From SG8-30 sp964406445 (lineage in GTDB: Bacteria > Pseudomonadota > Gammaproteobacteria > Steroidobacterales > Steroidobacteraceae), in contig CAYORU010000042.1 in assembly GCA_964406445.1 (NCBI GenBank), positions 1 through 30,451 of the forward strand: 30,451 nucleotides of DNA, given 5' to 3'. The translations under genes and the position numbers were made by a program. The notes under the pieces are model-generated. The model made no database searches and was not told the DNA's origin. It saw nothing but the letters and a program-made list of their open reading frames with translations. The first letter of the stretch is position 1, and every line of letters starts with the position of its first letter. This document shows positions 24,276 through 29,375 of this stretch, piece after piece.

Positions 24276-24373
24276 GGGCGTTGGCGCGCGTGCTGATCGG
24301 CGTGGTGGCCTTCATCGGGTTCACCGTGCTGCTGCTGCGCCCGCGGAGGCGGTCATGTTCCCGCTGGCGCTGA
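24272..24373 (+). CDS. Possible 33-aa membrane peptide between holin and spanin
   Basis: A GTG at 24272 overlaps the holin stop (GTGA). The frame gives one strongly hydrophobic helix (LARVLIGVVAFIGFTVLLL) and then a basic end (RPRRRSCSRWR), stopping 19 nt inside the Rz gene. The coupling and clean membrane-anchor layout suggest it is real, but it is very short and could be chance in GC-rich DNA. No function can be given. Confidence 0.35.
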   Translation: MRALARVLIGVVAFIGFTVLLLRPRRRSCSRWR

Positions 24374-24816
24374 CGCCGGCGACCGCCCGGCTTCTGGCCG
24401 GCGGCCTGGCGCTTGCCGTCATCGCCGGCGCCTTCGTCTCCGGCTGCGAGGTCGGCCAGGACCGCGTACAGGCCCGCTGGGACGCTGCGGCGCTGGCAGC
24501 TGAGCGCGAGTACCGGGAAGAGGTGGCGCGGCTTACCGCGGCCGCCTCAGCGCGCCAGGCGGCGGATACGGCCCGCCAGCAGGAACTCGCCCAGACCCTG
24601 GCCGCCGAGCGGGCCGAGACCGAGCGCCTACGGGCGGCGCTCTCGCGCGCCCAGCTCGTCACCCGACCGGAGCCCACCGATGCGGACCCCCATCCTGATC
24701 CTCGCCTGTCTGAGCCTTTCCGCCTGTGTTGGAACGCGCACTGGAGCGGAGATCCCGCCGACCGTGCCGCGTGCCAAGCCGCCGGACGAGCCGTGTCCGA
24801 CGCTGGCGGTGGTTGA
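24355..24816 (+). CDS. Rz: Inner-membrane spanin (Rz-like)
   Basis: 153 aa from ATG 24355, with GGAGG 5 nt upstream. A transmembrane anchor at about residues 14-31 (LAGGLALAVIAGAFVSG) is followed by a long periplasmic coiled coil of Ala, Glu, Arg and Gln (AAEREYREEVARLTAAASAR and AQTLAAERAETERLRAALS), the layout of i-spanins. The last 35 residues, with three cysteines and no helix, lie where the o-spanin gene overlaps, so they are constrained by the other frame. With the o-spanin it bridges inner and outer membrane and fuses them in the last step of lysis. Confidence 0.85.
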   Translation: MFPLALTPATARLLAGGLALAVIAGAFVSGCEVGQDRVQARWDAAALAAEREYREEVARLTAAASARQAADTARQQELAQTLAAERAETERLRAALSRAQLVTRPEPTDADPHPDPRLSEPFRLCWNAHWSGDPADRAACQAAGRAVSDAGGG

Positions 24817-24964
24817 GGCCTGCCGGTTCCGGCCGAGCTTCAGCCAGCTCGAGCCCGCCGACCAGGCGGCGCTGCTGCTGAACTGCGCGTCGGTGGCTGG
24901 GCCGGCGCTCAGGGAGTGCGAGGGCCGCCGGCGGGTGCTGATGGAGTGGATTGGGGAGGAGTAG
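24680..24964 (+). CDS. Rz1: Outer-membrane lipoprotein spanin (Rz1-like)
   Basis: 94 aa from ATG 24680, in a different frame, starting inside the Rz gene and running 148 nt past its end. MRTPILILACLSLSACVG is a lipoprotein signal with a lipobox L-S-A-C, so Cys16 should be lipidated. The next part is Pro-rich (EIPPTVPRAKPPDEPCP), as in Rz1 proteins, followed by a helical region with further cysteines (NCASVAGPALRECEGRRR). Nested or overlapping Rz/Rz1 pairs are typical of tailed phages of Gram-negative hosts, which supports such a host here. It is the last gene of the rightward operon. Confidence 0.85.
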   Translation: MRTPILILACLSLSACVGTRTGAEIPPTVPRAKPPDEPCPTLAVVEACRFRPSFSQLEPADQAALLLNCASVAGPALRECEGRRRVLMEWIGEE

Positions 24965-24965
24965 G

Positions 24966-24986
24966 GCTGCGAAGTGACTGCGAAGC
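24966..24986 (+). promoter_or_regulatory. Putative integrase arm-type site, left copy (attP)
   Basis: The 21-bp sequence starting GCTGCGAAG and ending CTGCGAAGC contains two CTGCGAAG units separated by TGA. An identical copy lies at 25154-25174 on the other side of the attP core. On the other strand each copy contains CAGTCACT, similar to the lambda arm-type consensus. It lies between the o-spanin stop and the integrase stop. Confidence 0.7.
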
Positions 24987-25020
24987 GCCCGCTGCTAGGT
25001 CGTTGTTTCTGCTGTTGGCG

Positions 25021-26187
25021 CTAGTCGTCGTTTGCTGGCTCAAGTGCCTGATCTGTTAGGACCGCGCCGACTTTGACATGGAAGGGGTCCCGTGTTCGAT
25101 CCACGGCGCGCCCACCAGTCCCTTCAAGCACTTGCACGGCCTCGGCCGGAACAGCTGCGAAGTGACTGCGAAGCCAGGGCGGGTCCACCGCCCGGATCAA
25201 CCGTTCGAGCGATTCCGCCGCCGCGCGCATGTAGTCCGGCCGCCAGTGGGCGTACCTGTCCGTGACCCCGCCCGCTCCGCGGTGGCCGAGCATCCCCCGG
25301 ACATCCCACTCGTTCACGCCCTCCTGCCGCATCCAGGTGGCGCAGGCCTTGCGGATCCCGTAGGCCCCGACCGTCACACCCGCCCGCTCCGCGATCCCCG
25401 CCCATAGCCGCTTGTGGTCCGCCAGCCGGCGCCCATGCCACCGGATCACCGGTCCGACCCCCCGCTCCGCCTCGAGGTAGCGCTGCACGGATTCCGGCAT
25501 CGGCACCCTCGGCCGGCGCTTTTTCCCGTGATCCACTCCCGGCACCGCCAGCGCGATCGTCCCCGTCCCGAAGTCCACCCGGTCCCAGGTTAGGTCGAGC
25601 ACCGCCCCCGGCCGGCCGGCCGTCGCCAGCGACAGCACCAGGAACCGCCGCTGGTGCTCATGCAGGCACTCTCCGGCGAGGGCATGGAGCTCGCCGACCG
25701 TGAGCGGCCGCTGGCCTTCGGTTTCCGGCACCCGGACCTTCACCATCGGCGGGATGTCCGTCACCTCCTGGCGCGCGTAGGCCCACCGCAGGGCCGCCCC
25801 GATGACGCCCCAGAGTCGCGCCACGCTGCTGGGCTTCAGGCCGTCGGCCTTGAGCGCCGCCAGCACGCCCTCCTGCCGGCGCAGGCCGAAGTCCGCCACC
25901 GTGACGTGCTCGGCGTAGGTGTTGACCGCCTTCAGCGCCGCCCGCGCCGCATCCCGGCTTCGCAGCGCCTTCGCATGGTGCTGGTAGTAGCGCAGGACCA
26001 CCGCCTGCACCGTGACCGCCTCGGCCGGCTGGTGGCGCGGGGTCGAGTGCGCTAGAACGTGCCGCGCGAGGGCGACGTCCGCCTTCCCGCGATCTCGACT
26101 GCCAGTGCTGACAGAGCGCGGGCGTCCGCCTGGCTCGGTCCAGCAGATGTACCAGATGCCGTTTCGGTCTCTGAGGTAGTAGCGCAT
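25021..26187 (-). CDS. int: Tyrosine recombinase integrase
   Basis: 388 aa. N-terminal arm-binding-type segment YYLRDRNGIWYICWTEPGG with RSVSTGSRDRGKA, a core-binding helical domain at about 58-145, then the catalytic domain. Likely active residues: Arg192 (TAGRPGAVLDLTW), Lys222/223, Arg279 (YGIRKACATWM, with Tyr276 where many relatives have His), His302 (MLGHRG) and nucleophile Tyr312 (TDRYAHW). The domain normally ends near residue 335. The last 50 residues are an extension whose DNA carries the attP core and one arm repeat, so integration should replace about the last 17 codons. It starts inside the excisionase gene (136-nt overlap) and converges on the lysis genes. Confidence 0.93.
   Translation of the reverse strand: MRYYLRDRNGIWYICWTEPGGRPRSVSTGSRDRGKADVALARHVLAHSTPRHQPAEAVTVQAVVLRYYQHHAKALRSRDAARAALKAVNTYAEHVTVADFGLRRQEGVLAALKADGLKPSSVARLWGVIGAALRWAYARQEVTDIPPMVKVRVPETEGQRPLTVGELHALAGECLHEHQRRFLVLSLATAGRPGAVLDLTWDRVDFGTGTIALAVPGVDHGKKRRPRVPMPESVQRYLEAERGVGPVIRWHGRRLADHKRLWAGIAERAGVTVGAYGIRKACATWMRQEGVNEWDVRGMLGHRGAGGVTDRYAHWRPDYMRAAAESLERLIRAVDPPWLRSHFAAVPAEAVQVLEGTGGRAVDRTRDPFHVKVGAVLTDQALEPANDD
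25073..25117 (+). other. attP: attP core: 3' half of tRNA-Val(GAC)
   Basis: The 45 nt read as anticodon loop TTGACAT (anticodon GAC), 3' anticodon strand GGAAG, variable loop GGGTC, T arm CCGTG-TTCGATC-CACGG, acceptor strand CGCGCCC, discriminator A and CCA. The 5' half of a tRNA is absent upstream, so this is no complete gene. Tyrosine integrases commonly use tRNA 3' ends as attB, and the phage copy restores the gene on integration. The core lies within the last codons of the integrase gene (opposite strand) and between two 21-bp arm-like repeats. The target would be a host tRNA-Val gene with acceptor 5' strand GGGCGCG. Confidence 0.85.
25154..25174 (+). promoter_or_regulatory. Putative integrase arm-type site, right copy (attP)
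   Basis: Identical over 21 bp to the copy at 24966-24986. It lies within the integrase gene, encoding (on the minus strand) the residues LRSHFAAV near position 340. Confidence 0.7.
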
Positions 26188-26357
26188 CGCTCGAGGTACT
26201 CCCGCACGTCGCCGGGCGTGAACCGAATCTGGCCGCCGATCCGCCGCCAGGGCAGCCGGCCGCGACGCCGCTCGCGGGCGACGGTCTCCGGGTGGACGCC
26301 GAGATACTCCGCCACCTCGACCTCGGTGTACAGCCTGGGCAGGTCAGCGGGGCTCAT
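26052..26357 (-). CDS. xis: Excisionase-type HTH protein
   Basis: 101 aa. Residues about 8-56 are a winged-helix HTH_17/excisionase domain: PRLYTEVEVAEYLGVHPETV, then RERRRGRLPWRRIGGQIRFT and PGDVREYLE. I start at ATG 26357, preceded by GAGG and 13 nt after the stop of the upstream gene; a GTG at 26417 in the same frame has a stronger GGAGG but would overlap that gene. The C-terminal 45 residues are low in structure and overlap the integrase start in another frame, as in the lambda xis-int pair. The likely job is to bend attR/attL DNA for excision and perhaps to repress. Confidence 0.8.
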   Translation of the reverse strand: MSPADLPRLYTEVEVAEYLGVHPETVARERRRGRLPWRRIGGQIRFTPGDVREYLERCATTSETETASGTSAGPSQADARALSALAVEIAGRRTSPSRGTF

Positions 26358-26370
26358 CAGCCGTGCCTCG

Positions 26371-26538
26371 TCATGTTGAGTGGCGGGGCATACCGCCAGA
26401 CATAATATCGCGCTCACGCTCCACCTCCGCGAGGCGGGCGCGCAGGCGTTCGATTTCGTCGGCGGCGTCGTGTAGGTCTGTGCTTATACGGACCGATGCA
26501 GCCTGCCAACTGCGGAGCCGCTCCACTATGTCACCCAC
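26371..26538 (-). CDS. Small coiled-coil phage protein
   Basis: 55 aa, GTG start at 26538 after a GGGAGGGAGG purine-rich site, overlapping the stop of the upstream gene. The sequence MGDIVERLRSWQAASVRIST, then DAADEIERLRARLAEVERER, matches a common phage early-gene pattern with a central E-I-E-R-L-R helix. It was found by reading the minus strand between xis and the next gene. Function unknown. Confidence 0.7.
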   Translation of the reverse strand: MGDIVERLRSWQAASVRISTDLHDAADEIERLRARLAEVERERDIMSGGMPRHST

Positions 26539-26725
26539 GGCTACCTCCCTCCCGATCAGTGCCTCGCGCTTTGATCGCGGCGGCTTTCTCGCTCAGCGCG
26601 TCTCCCGCCTTGAACATCCGCTCGGCGGCTTCCGCGCACCACGCCGCGTTTGCTTCAAGATCACGGGCCACGAGGTAGTAAGCCTCGGCGGCGCGGATCA
26701 GGTCAGCGTGCTTCTCGTCATTCAT
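26531..26725 (-). CDS. Small helical phage protein
   Basis: 64 aa from ATG 26725, chosen because GGAGGAAG lies 5 nt upstream; a start at 26770 in the same frame lacks such a site. It is almost wholly helical: NDEKHADLIRAAEAYYLVAR, then DLEANAAWCAEAAERMFKAG and ALSEKAAAIKARG. It overlaps both neighbours by 8 nt, so the three small genes are translationally coupled. Function unknown. Confidence 0.7.
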   Translation of the reverse strand: MNDEKHADLIRAAEAYYLVARDLEANAAWCAEAAERMFKAGDALSEKAAAIKARGTDREGGSRG

Positions 26726-26855
26726 CGCGACTTCCTCCGTCTCCGTCAGCGAGTGCCGCGAGGACGGCATCCGTGTCCTCGTAGGCGGCTTCGACCGCCG
26801 CCACGGACGCGCCTAGAAGCTCTGCGGCCTGCCGGGCGGTGATAAATGCTTTCAT
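26718..26855 (-). CDS. Very small protein with HTH-like N-terminus
   Basis: 45 aa from ATG 26855, with GGAG 5 nt upstream, ending in an overlap with the next ATG. MKAFITARQAAELLGASVAA followed by VEAAYED has the spacing of a helix-turn-helix (A-A-E-L-L-G-A-S), after which only about 20 residues remain. It could be a mini DNA-binding regulator of the early operon, but the match is by eye only. Confidence 0.6.
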   Translation of the reverse strand: MKAFITARQAAELLGASVAAVEAAYEDTDAVLAALADGDGGSRDE

Positions 26856-26871
26856 AGCAACTCCACTCAGA

Positions 26872-27105
26872 TCAGCGTCTAGGCCTAACATTGTTCGGCG
26901 TGCCGCAGCCGTAGCCGTAGCTGTAGCCGTAGCCGTAGCCGTAGCCGTAGGCGTCGCCGTAGCCGTCGCCGTCGCCGTAGCCGTTGCCGTAGCCGTAGCC
27001 GTAGCCGTAGCCGTCGCCGTAGCCGTAGCCGTCGCCGTAGCCGTCGCCGTAGCCGTAGCCGTAGCCGTCGCCGTAGCCGTCGCCGTAGCCGCCGACCGGG
27101 CGCAT
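26872..27105 (-). CDS. Gly-Tyr/Gly-Asp repeat protein
   Basis: 77 aa. I place the start at the ATG in the TGATG overlap with the upstream stop (27105); ATG at 27117 is an alternative. After MRPVGG come about 60 residues made almost only of the dipeptides GY and GD (with single GN, GS, GC variants), then TPNNVRPRR. The low-complexity aromatic/glycine composition suggests a disordered or condensate-forming protein. I recall similar YG-rich small proteins next to DUF6948-like genes in other phage early regions, function unknown. The reverse frame (Ala-Val repeat on the plus strand) is also open but has no gene context. Confidence 0.65.
   Translation of the reverse strand: MRPVGGYGDGYGDGYGYGYGDGYGDGYGYGDGYGYGYGYGNGYGDGDGYGDAYGYGYGYGYSYGYGCGTPNNVRPRR
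26902..27093 (-). repeat. Hexanucleotide tandem repeat (about 32 units)
   Basis: On the plus strand, GCCGTA and GCCGTC units (a few GCTGTA, GTTGCC-type variants) fill 192 bp. Each unit encodes Gly-Tyr or Gly-Asp on the minus strand. Changes in copy number keep the frame, so length variation between isolates is expected. Confidence 0.9.
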
Positions 27106-27392
27106 CACAGCCCCCACGTTTCGCTCACGGGGATGCTGAAAATCTCCGACTGCGCTGGCAGTTCCACGTCGTCAATCTTACGTATATCCGCCTTTGACGG
27201 ATCGGCTACAACAGCCGCGAACCCACAGGACTCCCACCGGAACACCCACACGGCGCGGCTCAGATAGATGCGCCCATCCTGGCGGCGCACATCGCCCGCG
27301 AAAATCCAGCCGCGATCCACCACGACGACCGCTCGCCCCTCAGCGGGTTTTACGGGCGCGTACTCGACGCCATTGATCGTCACGTTTTCCAT
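27105..27392 (-). CDS. Phage early protein, DUF6948-like
   Basis: 95 aa, ATG 27392 with AGGAG 7 nt upstream. The order of blocks, RAVVVVDRGWIFAGDVRRQD, IYLSRAVWVFRWE (the usual Arg-x-x-W-x-W/R-W segment), then KIDDVELPAQSEIFSIPVSE, fits the DUF6948 type of small phage proteins, in which a VEVPEV-L-E-I end is typical. The family's function is not known to me. Its stop overlaps the Gly-Tyr protein start. Confidence 0.65.
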   Translation of the reverse strand: MENVTINGVEYAPVKPAEGRAVVVVDRGWIFAGDVRRQDGRIYLSRAVWVFRWESCGFAAVVADPSKADIRKIDDVELPAQSEIFSIPVSETWGL

Positions 27393-27408
27393 TGTCGTCT
27401 CCTATTTC

Positions 27409-27537
27409 CTAGTTACTGCTCGCGCACGATATGTAGGCCCACAGGTAGAGATTTCCGGCGACCTCTGGCGGGAACGGAAATTTTGCCGGTCGATTTTCGT
27501 TGGTCAGCGCCGCCAGCATGTCAGACACGCGGCTCAT
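27409..27537 (-). CDS. Very small phage protein, function unknown
   Basis: 42 aa from ATG 27537 in an ATGA overlap with the Lar-like gene, ending with TAG at 27409. The sequence has an amphipathic start (SRVSDMLAALTNENRP) and an aromatic end (NLYLWAYISCASSN). The DNA is distinctly less GC-rich than its neighbours. It is 16 nt upstream of the next gene. Confidence 0.55.
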   Translation of the reverse strand: MSRVSDMLAALTNENRPAKFPFPPEVAGNLYLWAYISCASSN

Positions 27538-27770
27538 CGCAGGGCCTCCGGCGTCGTGCGCCGGTTCCACAGCTCGGCCGCCAGCGCCGCCAGTTCAGCG
27601 TCCTCGCTCGTGCGGGCGACGCCTGGTTGGTTGGCCATCGTCGTCGCCGTCGGTCCGCGACACCCGCAGCAGTCGCACTGGAGCCAACCGTGGCGCATCA
27701 GGTCGTCGGTCTCGTCGTCATACACGACGGACGACTCGCCGCAGAACGGGCAGGGGGCGTCTGGCTTCAC
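27534..27770 (-). CDS. Lar-like restriction-alleviation zinc protein
   Basis: 78 aa from GTG 27770 in a GTGA overlap with recT. Two Cys pairs, Cys7-x2-Cys10 (CPFCGES) and Cys32-x2-Cys35 in LQCDCCGCRGPTATT, and the closing AAELWNRRT motif match the Lar/Ral family (CPFCG ... CxxCGarGP ... A-WN-R). In the E. coli Rac prophage lar lies near recT, as here; Lar lowers killing by type I restriction by favouring methylation. The reading frame stays open upstream through recT to 28592, but that middle part is shadow. Confidence 0.8.
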   Translation of the reverse strand: MKPDAPCPFCGESSVVYDDETDDLMRHGWLQCDCCGCRGPTATTMANQPGVARTSEDAELAALAAELWNRRTTPEALR

Positions 27771-28414
27771 GCTGCCTCGCCTTTCCGCTGCGCGAGCGCC
27801 TCCAGGCGGTCGTGGTAGGCGGCCTCGAGCTCGAGCGGCGGGTCGCGGTCCAGCTTCTTCAGCTCCGCCACGGCCGTCTTCCAGACGTGCTCGGCCTGCT
27901 CCTTCGTCTCGCAGCCGTCGAGTGCCGCGCGTGCCTCGCAGGTGATGTGGAACACGGACCGCTCGAGGCTCTCGTCGTCGGGCAGCGGCGCCTCGGCGAG
28001 CTTGTCGGCCGGGGCCGGCGCCAGCTCGCGCTCGAGGTCGGTGCGCACGCCGAGGTAGTTGTCGAGGTCGGCCGAGCTCGGCAGGAACTTGTACAGCCGG
28101 CGGATGACCGTCTTCCTGGCCATCTCCGGCCACCACTGGGCCCGCTTGGTGCCGGCCTTGCGATCGTTGAACACGACGAAAGCTCCGTGCCGTCCGTCGG
28201 GCAGCAGGCCATCCTGGGCCGCCCGCAGCGTCGCCAGGAGCAGCGACTTCCGGTCGCACTCGAGCAGCTCCGGCTGGATCTGCACCGCCGTCGAGACCGT
28301 CCGAATGAACCGGTCCGCCGGAATCTGCGCCGGCAGCGCCGCGGCCAGGTGCGGCCGCATCTCCGTCAACTGGGACCGCAGCGCCGTCAGCGCCCGGCCG
28401 TTCGTTTCGCTCAT
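27767..28414 (-). CDS. recT: RecT-family single-strand annealing protein with apparent internal deletion
   Basis: 215 aa from ATG 28414 after AGGGGGAAG; the frame is open upstream to 28576. The N-terminal third is classic RecT: IPADRFIRTVSTAVQIQPEL, then LECDRKSLLLATLRAAQDGL and LPDGRHGAFVVFN. It then passes within about 10 residues (DRKAGTKRAQ) to WWPEMARKTVIRRLYKFLPS, which in full-length relatives comes after a central region of roughly 100 or more residues. The part missing would include most of the annealing core. The C-terminal 85 residues are acidic and helical. The frame is kept. It may be a real deletion, a divergent compact form, or an assembly error near 28,150. Confidence 0.85.
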   Translation of the reverse strand: MSETNGRALTALRSQLTEMRPHLAAALPAQIPADRFIRTVSTAVQIQPELLECDRKSLLLATLRAAQDGLLPDGRHGAFVVFNDRKAGTKRAQWWPEMARKTVIRRLYKFLPSSADLDNYLGVRTDLERELAPAPADKLAEAPLPDDESLERSVFHITCEARAALDGCETKEQAEHVWKTAVAELKKLDRDPPLELEAAYHDRLEALAQRKGEAA

Positions 28415-28592
28415 GCTTCCCCCTTCTCCTGTAACGTGGATTCCAGACCGTCTCGCCGCCCGGGATGCGCCAGGCGGGTGCCCATGCGTCGCGGCGGCGG
28501 GCGTGCTCGAAGGCCGCTTGCTCGGACTCGGCCAGCACGACCGCATAGGTCCAGCCTCGGCCGCGTCGGAACTCAATGAAGTAGCCTTTCAT
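28415..28592 (-). CDS. Small early protein without an in-frame stop before recT
   Basis: From ATG 28592, about 59 residues look like a real small phage protein: MKGYFIEFRRGRGWTYAVVL, then AESEQAAFEHARRRDAW and WRIPGGETVWNP. The ribosome binding site (AAGG) is supplied by the adjoining pentamer repeat. No stop occurs in this frame until 27534, so translation would run out-of-frame through recT and finish in phase with the Lar-like gene. A different frame has GCATGA exactly at the recT start, so a single-base error or frameshift near 28,430-28,460 could restore a normal end. The end given here is only where recT begins. Confidence 0.45.
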
Positions 28593-28705
28593 GCCTGCCT
28601 TACCTTACCGAGCCTTGCCTTACCGAGCCTTGCCTTACCGAGCCTTGCCTTGCCTGCCGCGCCAGGCCTCGCCCTGCCTCGCCCCGCCAGCCGCGCCATG
28701 CGGCG
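28593..28705 (-). repeat. Intergenic pentanucleotide repeat module A
   Basis: Non-coding spacer made of degenerate 5-bp units, GGCNN/GGTNN on the transcribed-sense (minus) strand. It includes three perfect tandem copies of a 15-mer (plus strand TTACCGAGCCTTGCC, 28605-28649). Its gene-proximal end is GGTAAGGCAGGC, directly before the next ATG. Confidence 0.8.
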
Positions 28706-29242
28706 TCAGTGGAGCGACGAGATGGCGCTCGCCGCCGTCTCTAACGCCTTCACCGCAAGCGTGACCTTGGCCAGCCGATCCGCGTCGGTAGATCCCTTCG
28801 CAGCCCGCTCCAGTTCATGGACCGACTCCACCGCCGCCCGCACCTTCGCCTGCAACTCGGAGAGCGCCAGGGCGAACAGGTCGGGCGACTGCACCACGAC
28901 CTCGACGGGCTCGTAGCGGCCCGCCCGAGAGTCCGCTGCCGCGCCCTCTGTCGGTTGCTGAACATGGACGTACACTGACGCGGGCTGCTGGTCCGGCATC
29001 ACCACCTGGACGCACCGGATGACCTGCCGCGCCTGCTGGAGCCGGTGCTCGTGGGCGGCCTTGCGGTCGTTCCACTCAAACGCCGAATGGAGCGTCGCCT
29101 CCTTCGGCCTCGACTCCTCTACGACCGCCTCGGCCGTCAAACCCCGCGCCTCGCGAATGCGCTCCAGTTCGTGGAACGCATCCTCTGGGTCGACGCCCCG
29201 GATGTTCCTGCCGCGATAGACGTACTTCACTTCGTCGGTCAT
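28706..29242 (-). CDS. Conserved-type phage early protein, function unknown
   Basis: 178 aa from ATG 29242, preceded by GAGGTGACGAG; the frame is open upstream only through repeat module B. Residues 1-75 have the pattern MTDEVKYVYRGRNIRGVDPE, AFHELERIREARGLTAEAVV, SAFEWNDRKAAHEHRLQQAR, which I recall from early regions of other siphoviruses beside recombination genes. The middle is loosely structured (YVHVQQPTEGAAADSRAG). The last 60 residues are helical (LFALALSELQAKVRAAVESV). No catalytic motif is visible. It lies between repeat modules A and B. Confidence 0.7.
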   Translation of the reverse strand: MTDEVKYVYRGRNIRGVDPEDAFHELERIREARGLTAEAVVEESRPKEATLHSAFEWNDRKAAHEHRLQQARQVIRCVQVVMPDQQPASVYVHVQQPTEGAAADSRAGRYEPVEVVVQSPDLFALALSELQAKVRAAVESVHELERAAKGSTDADRLAKVTLAVKALETAASAISSLH

Positions 29243-29375
29243 CTCGTCACCTCGTTTGCCTGCCTTGCCGTACCGTTCCATGCCATGCTCCGCGACGCCG
29301 CGCCTTGCCTGCCTTGCCTCGCCCCGCCCTGCGTTGCCAAGCCGTGCCCTGCGAAGCCGGGCCTCGCCACGCCTG
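29243..29375 (-). repeat. Intergenic pentanucleotide repeat module B
   Basis: Begins right at the stop of the 208-aa gene (TGGCGTAGCAGGC on the minus strand) and ends with GGCAAGGCAGGCAAA before the ribosome binding site of the next gene. The 5-bp phase of GG dinucleotides holds over most of the element, with variable third to fifth bases. Confidence 0.75.

Noticed and set aside
24984..25022. Bidirectional terminator between the converging operons (AGCGCC ... GGCGCT)
   Set aside because: Only 6 bp of stem around a 27-nt loop and no U-run; too weak to call.
25073..25117. A complete tRNA-Val gene
   Set aside because: The D arm, 5' acceptor strand and 5' anticodon strand are absent upstream; only the 3' half is present, as expected for attP.
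26358..26417. Extended excisionase start at GTG 26417
   Set aside because: It has a good GGAGG, but the extension overlaps the 55-aa upstream gene and is not domain-like; ATG 26357 follows that gene's stop with its own GAGG.
26839..27267. Plus-strand Ala-Val repeat protein
   Set aside because: Opposite strand of the Gly-Tyr gene, against the direction of the whole operon; the hexamer keeps several frames open by chance.
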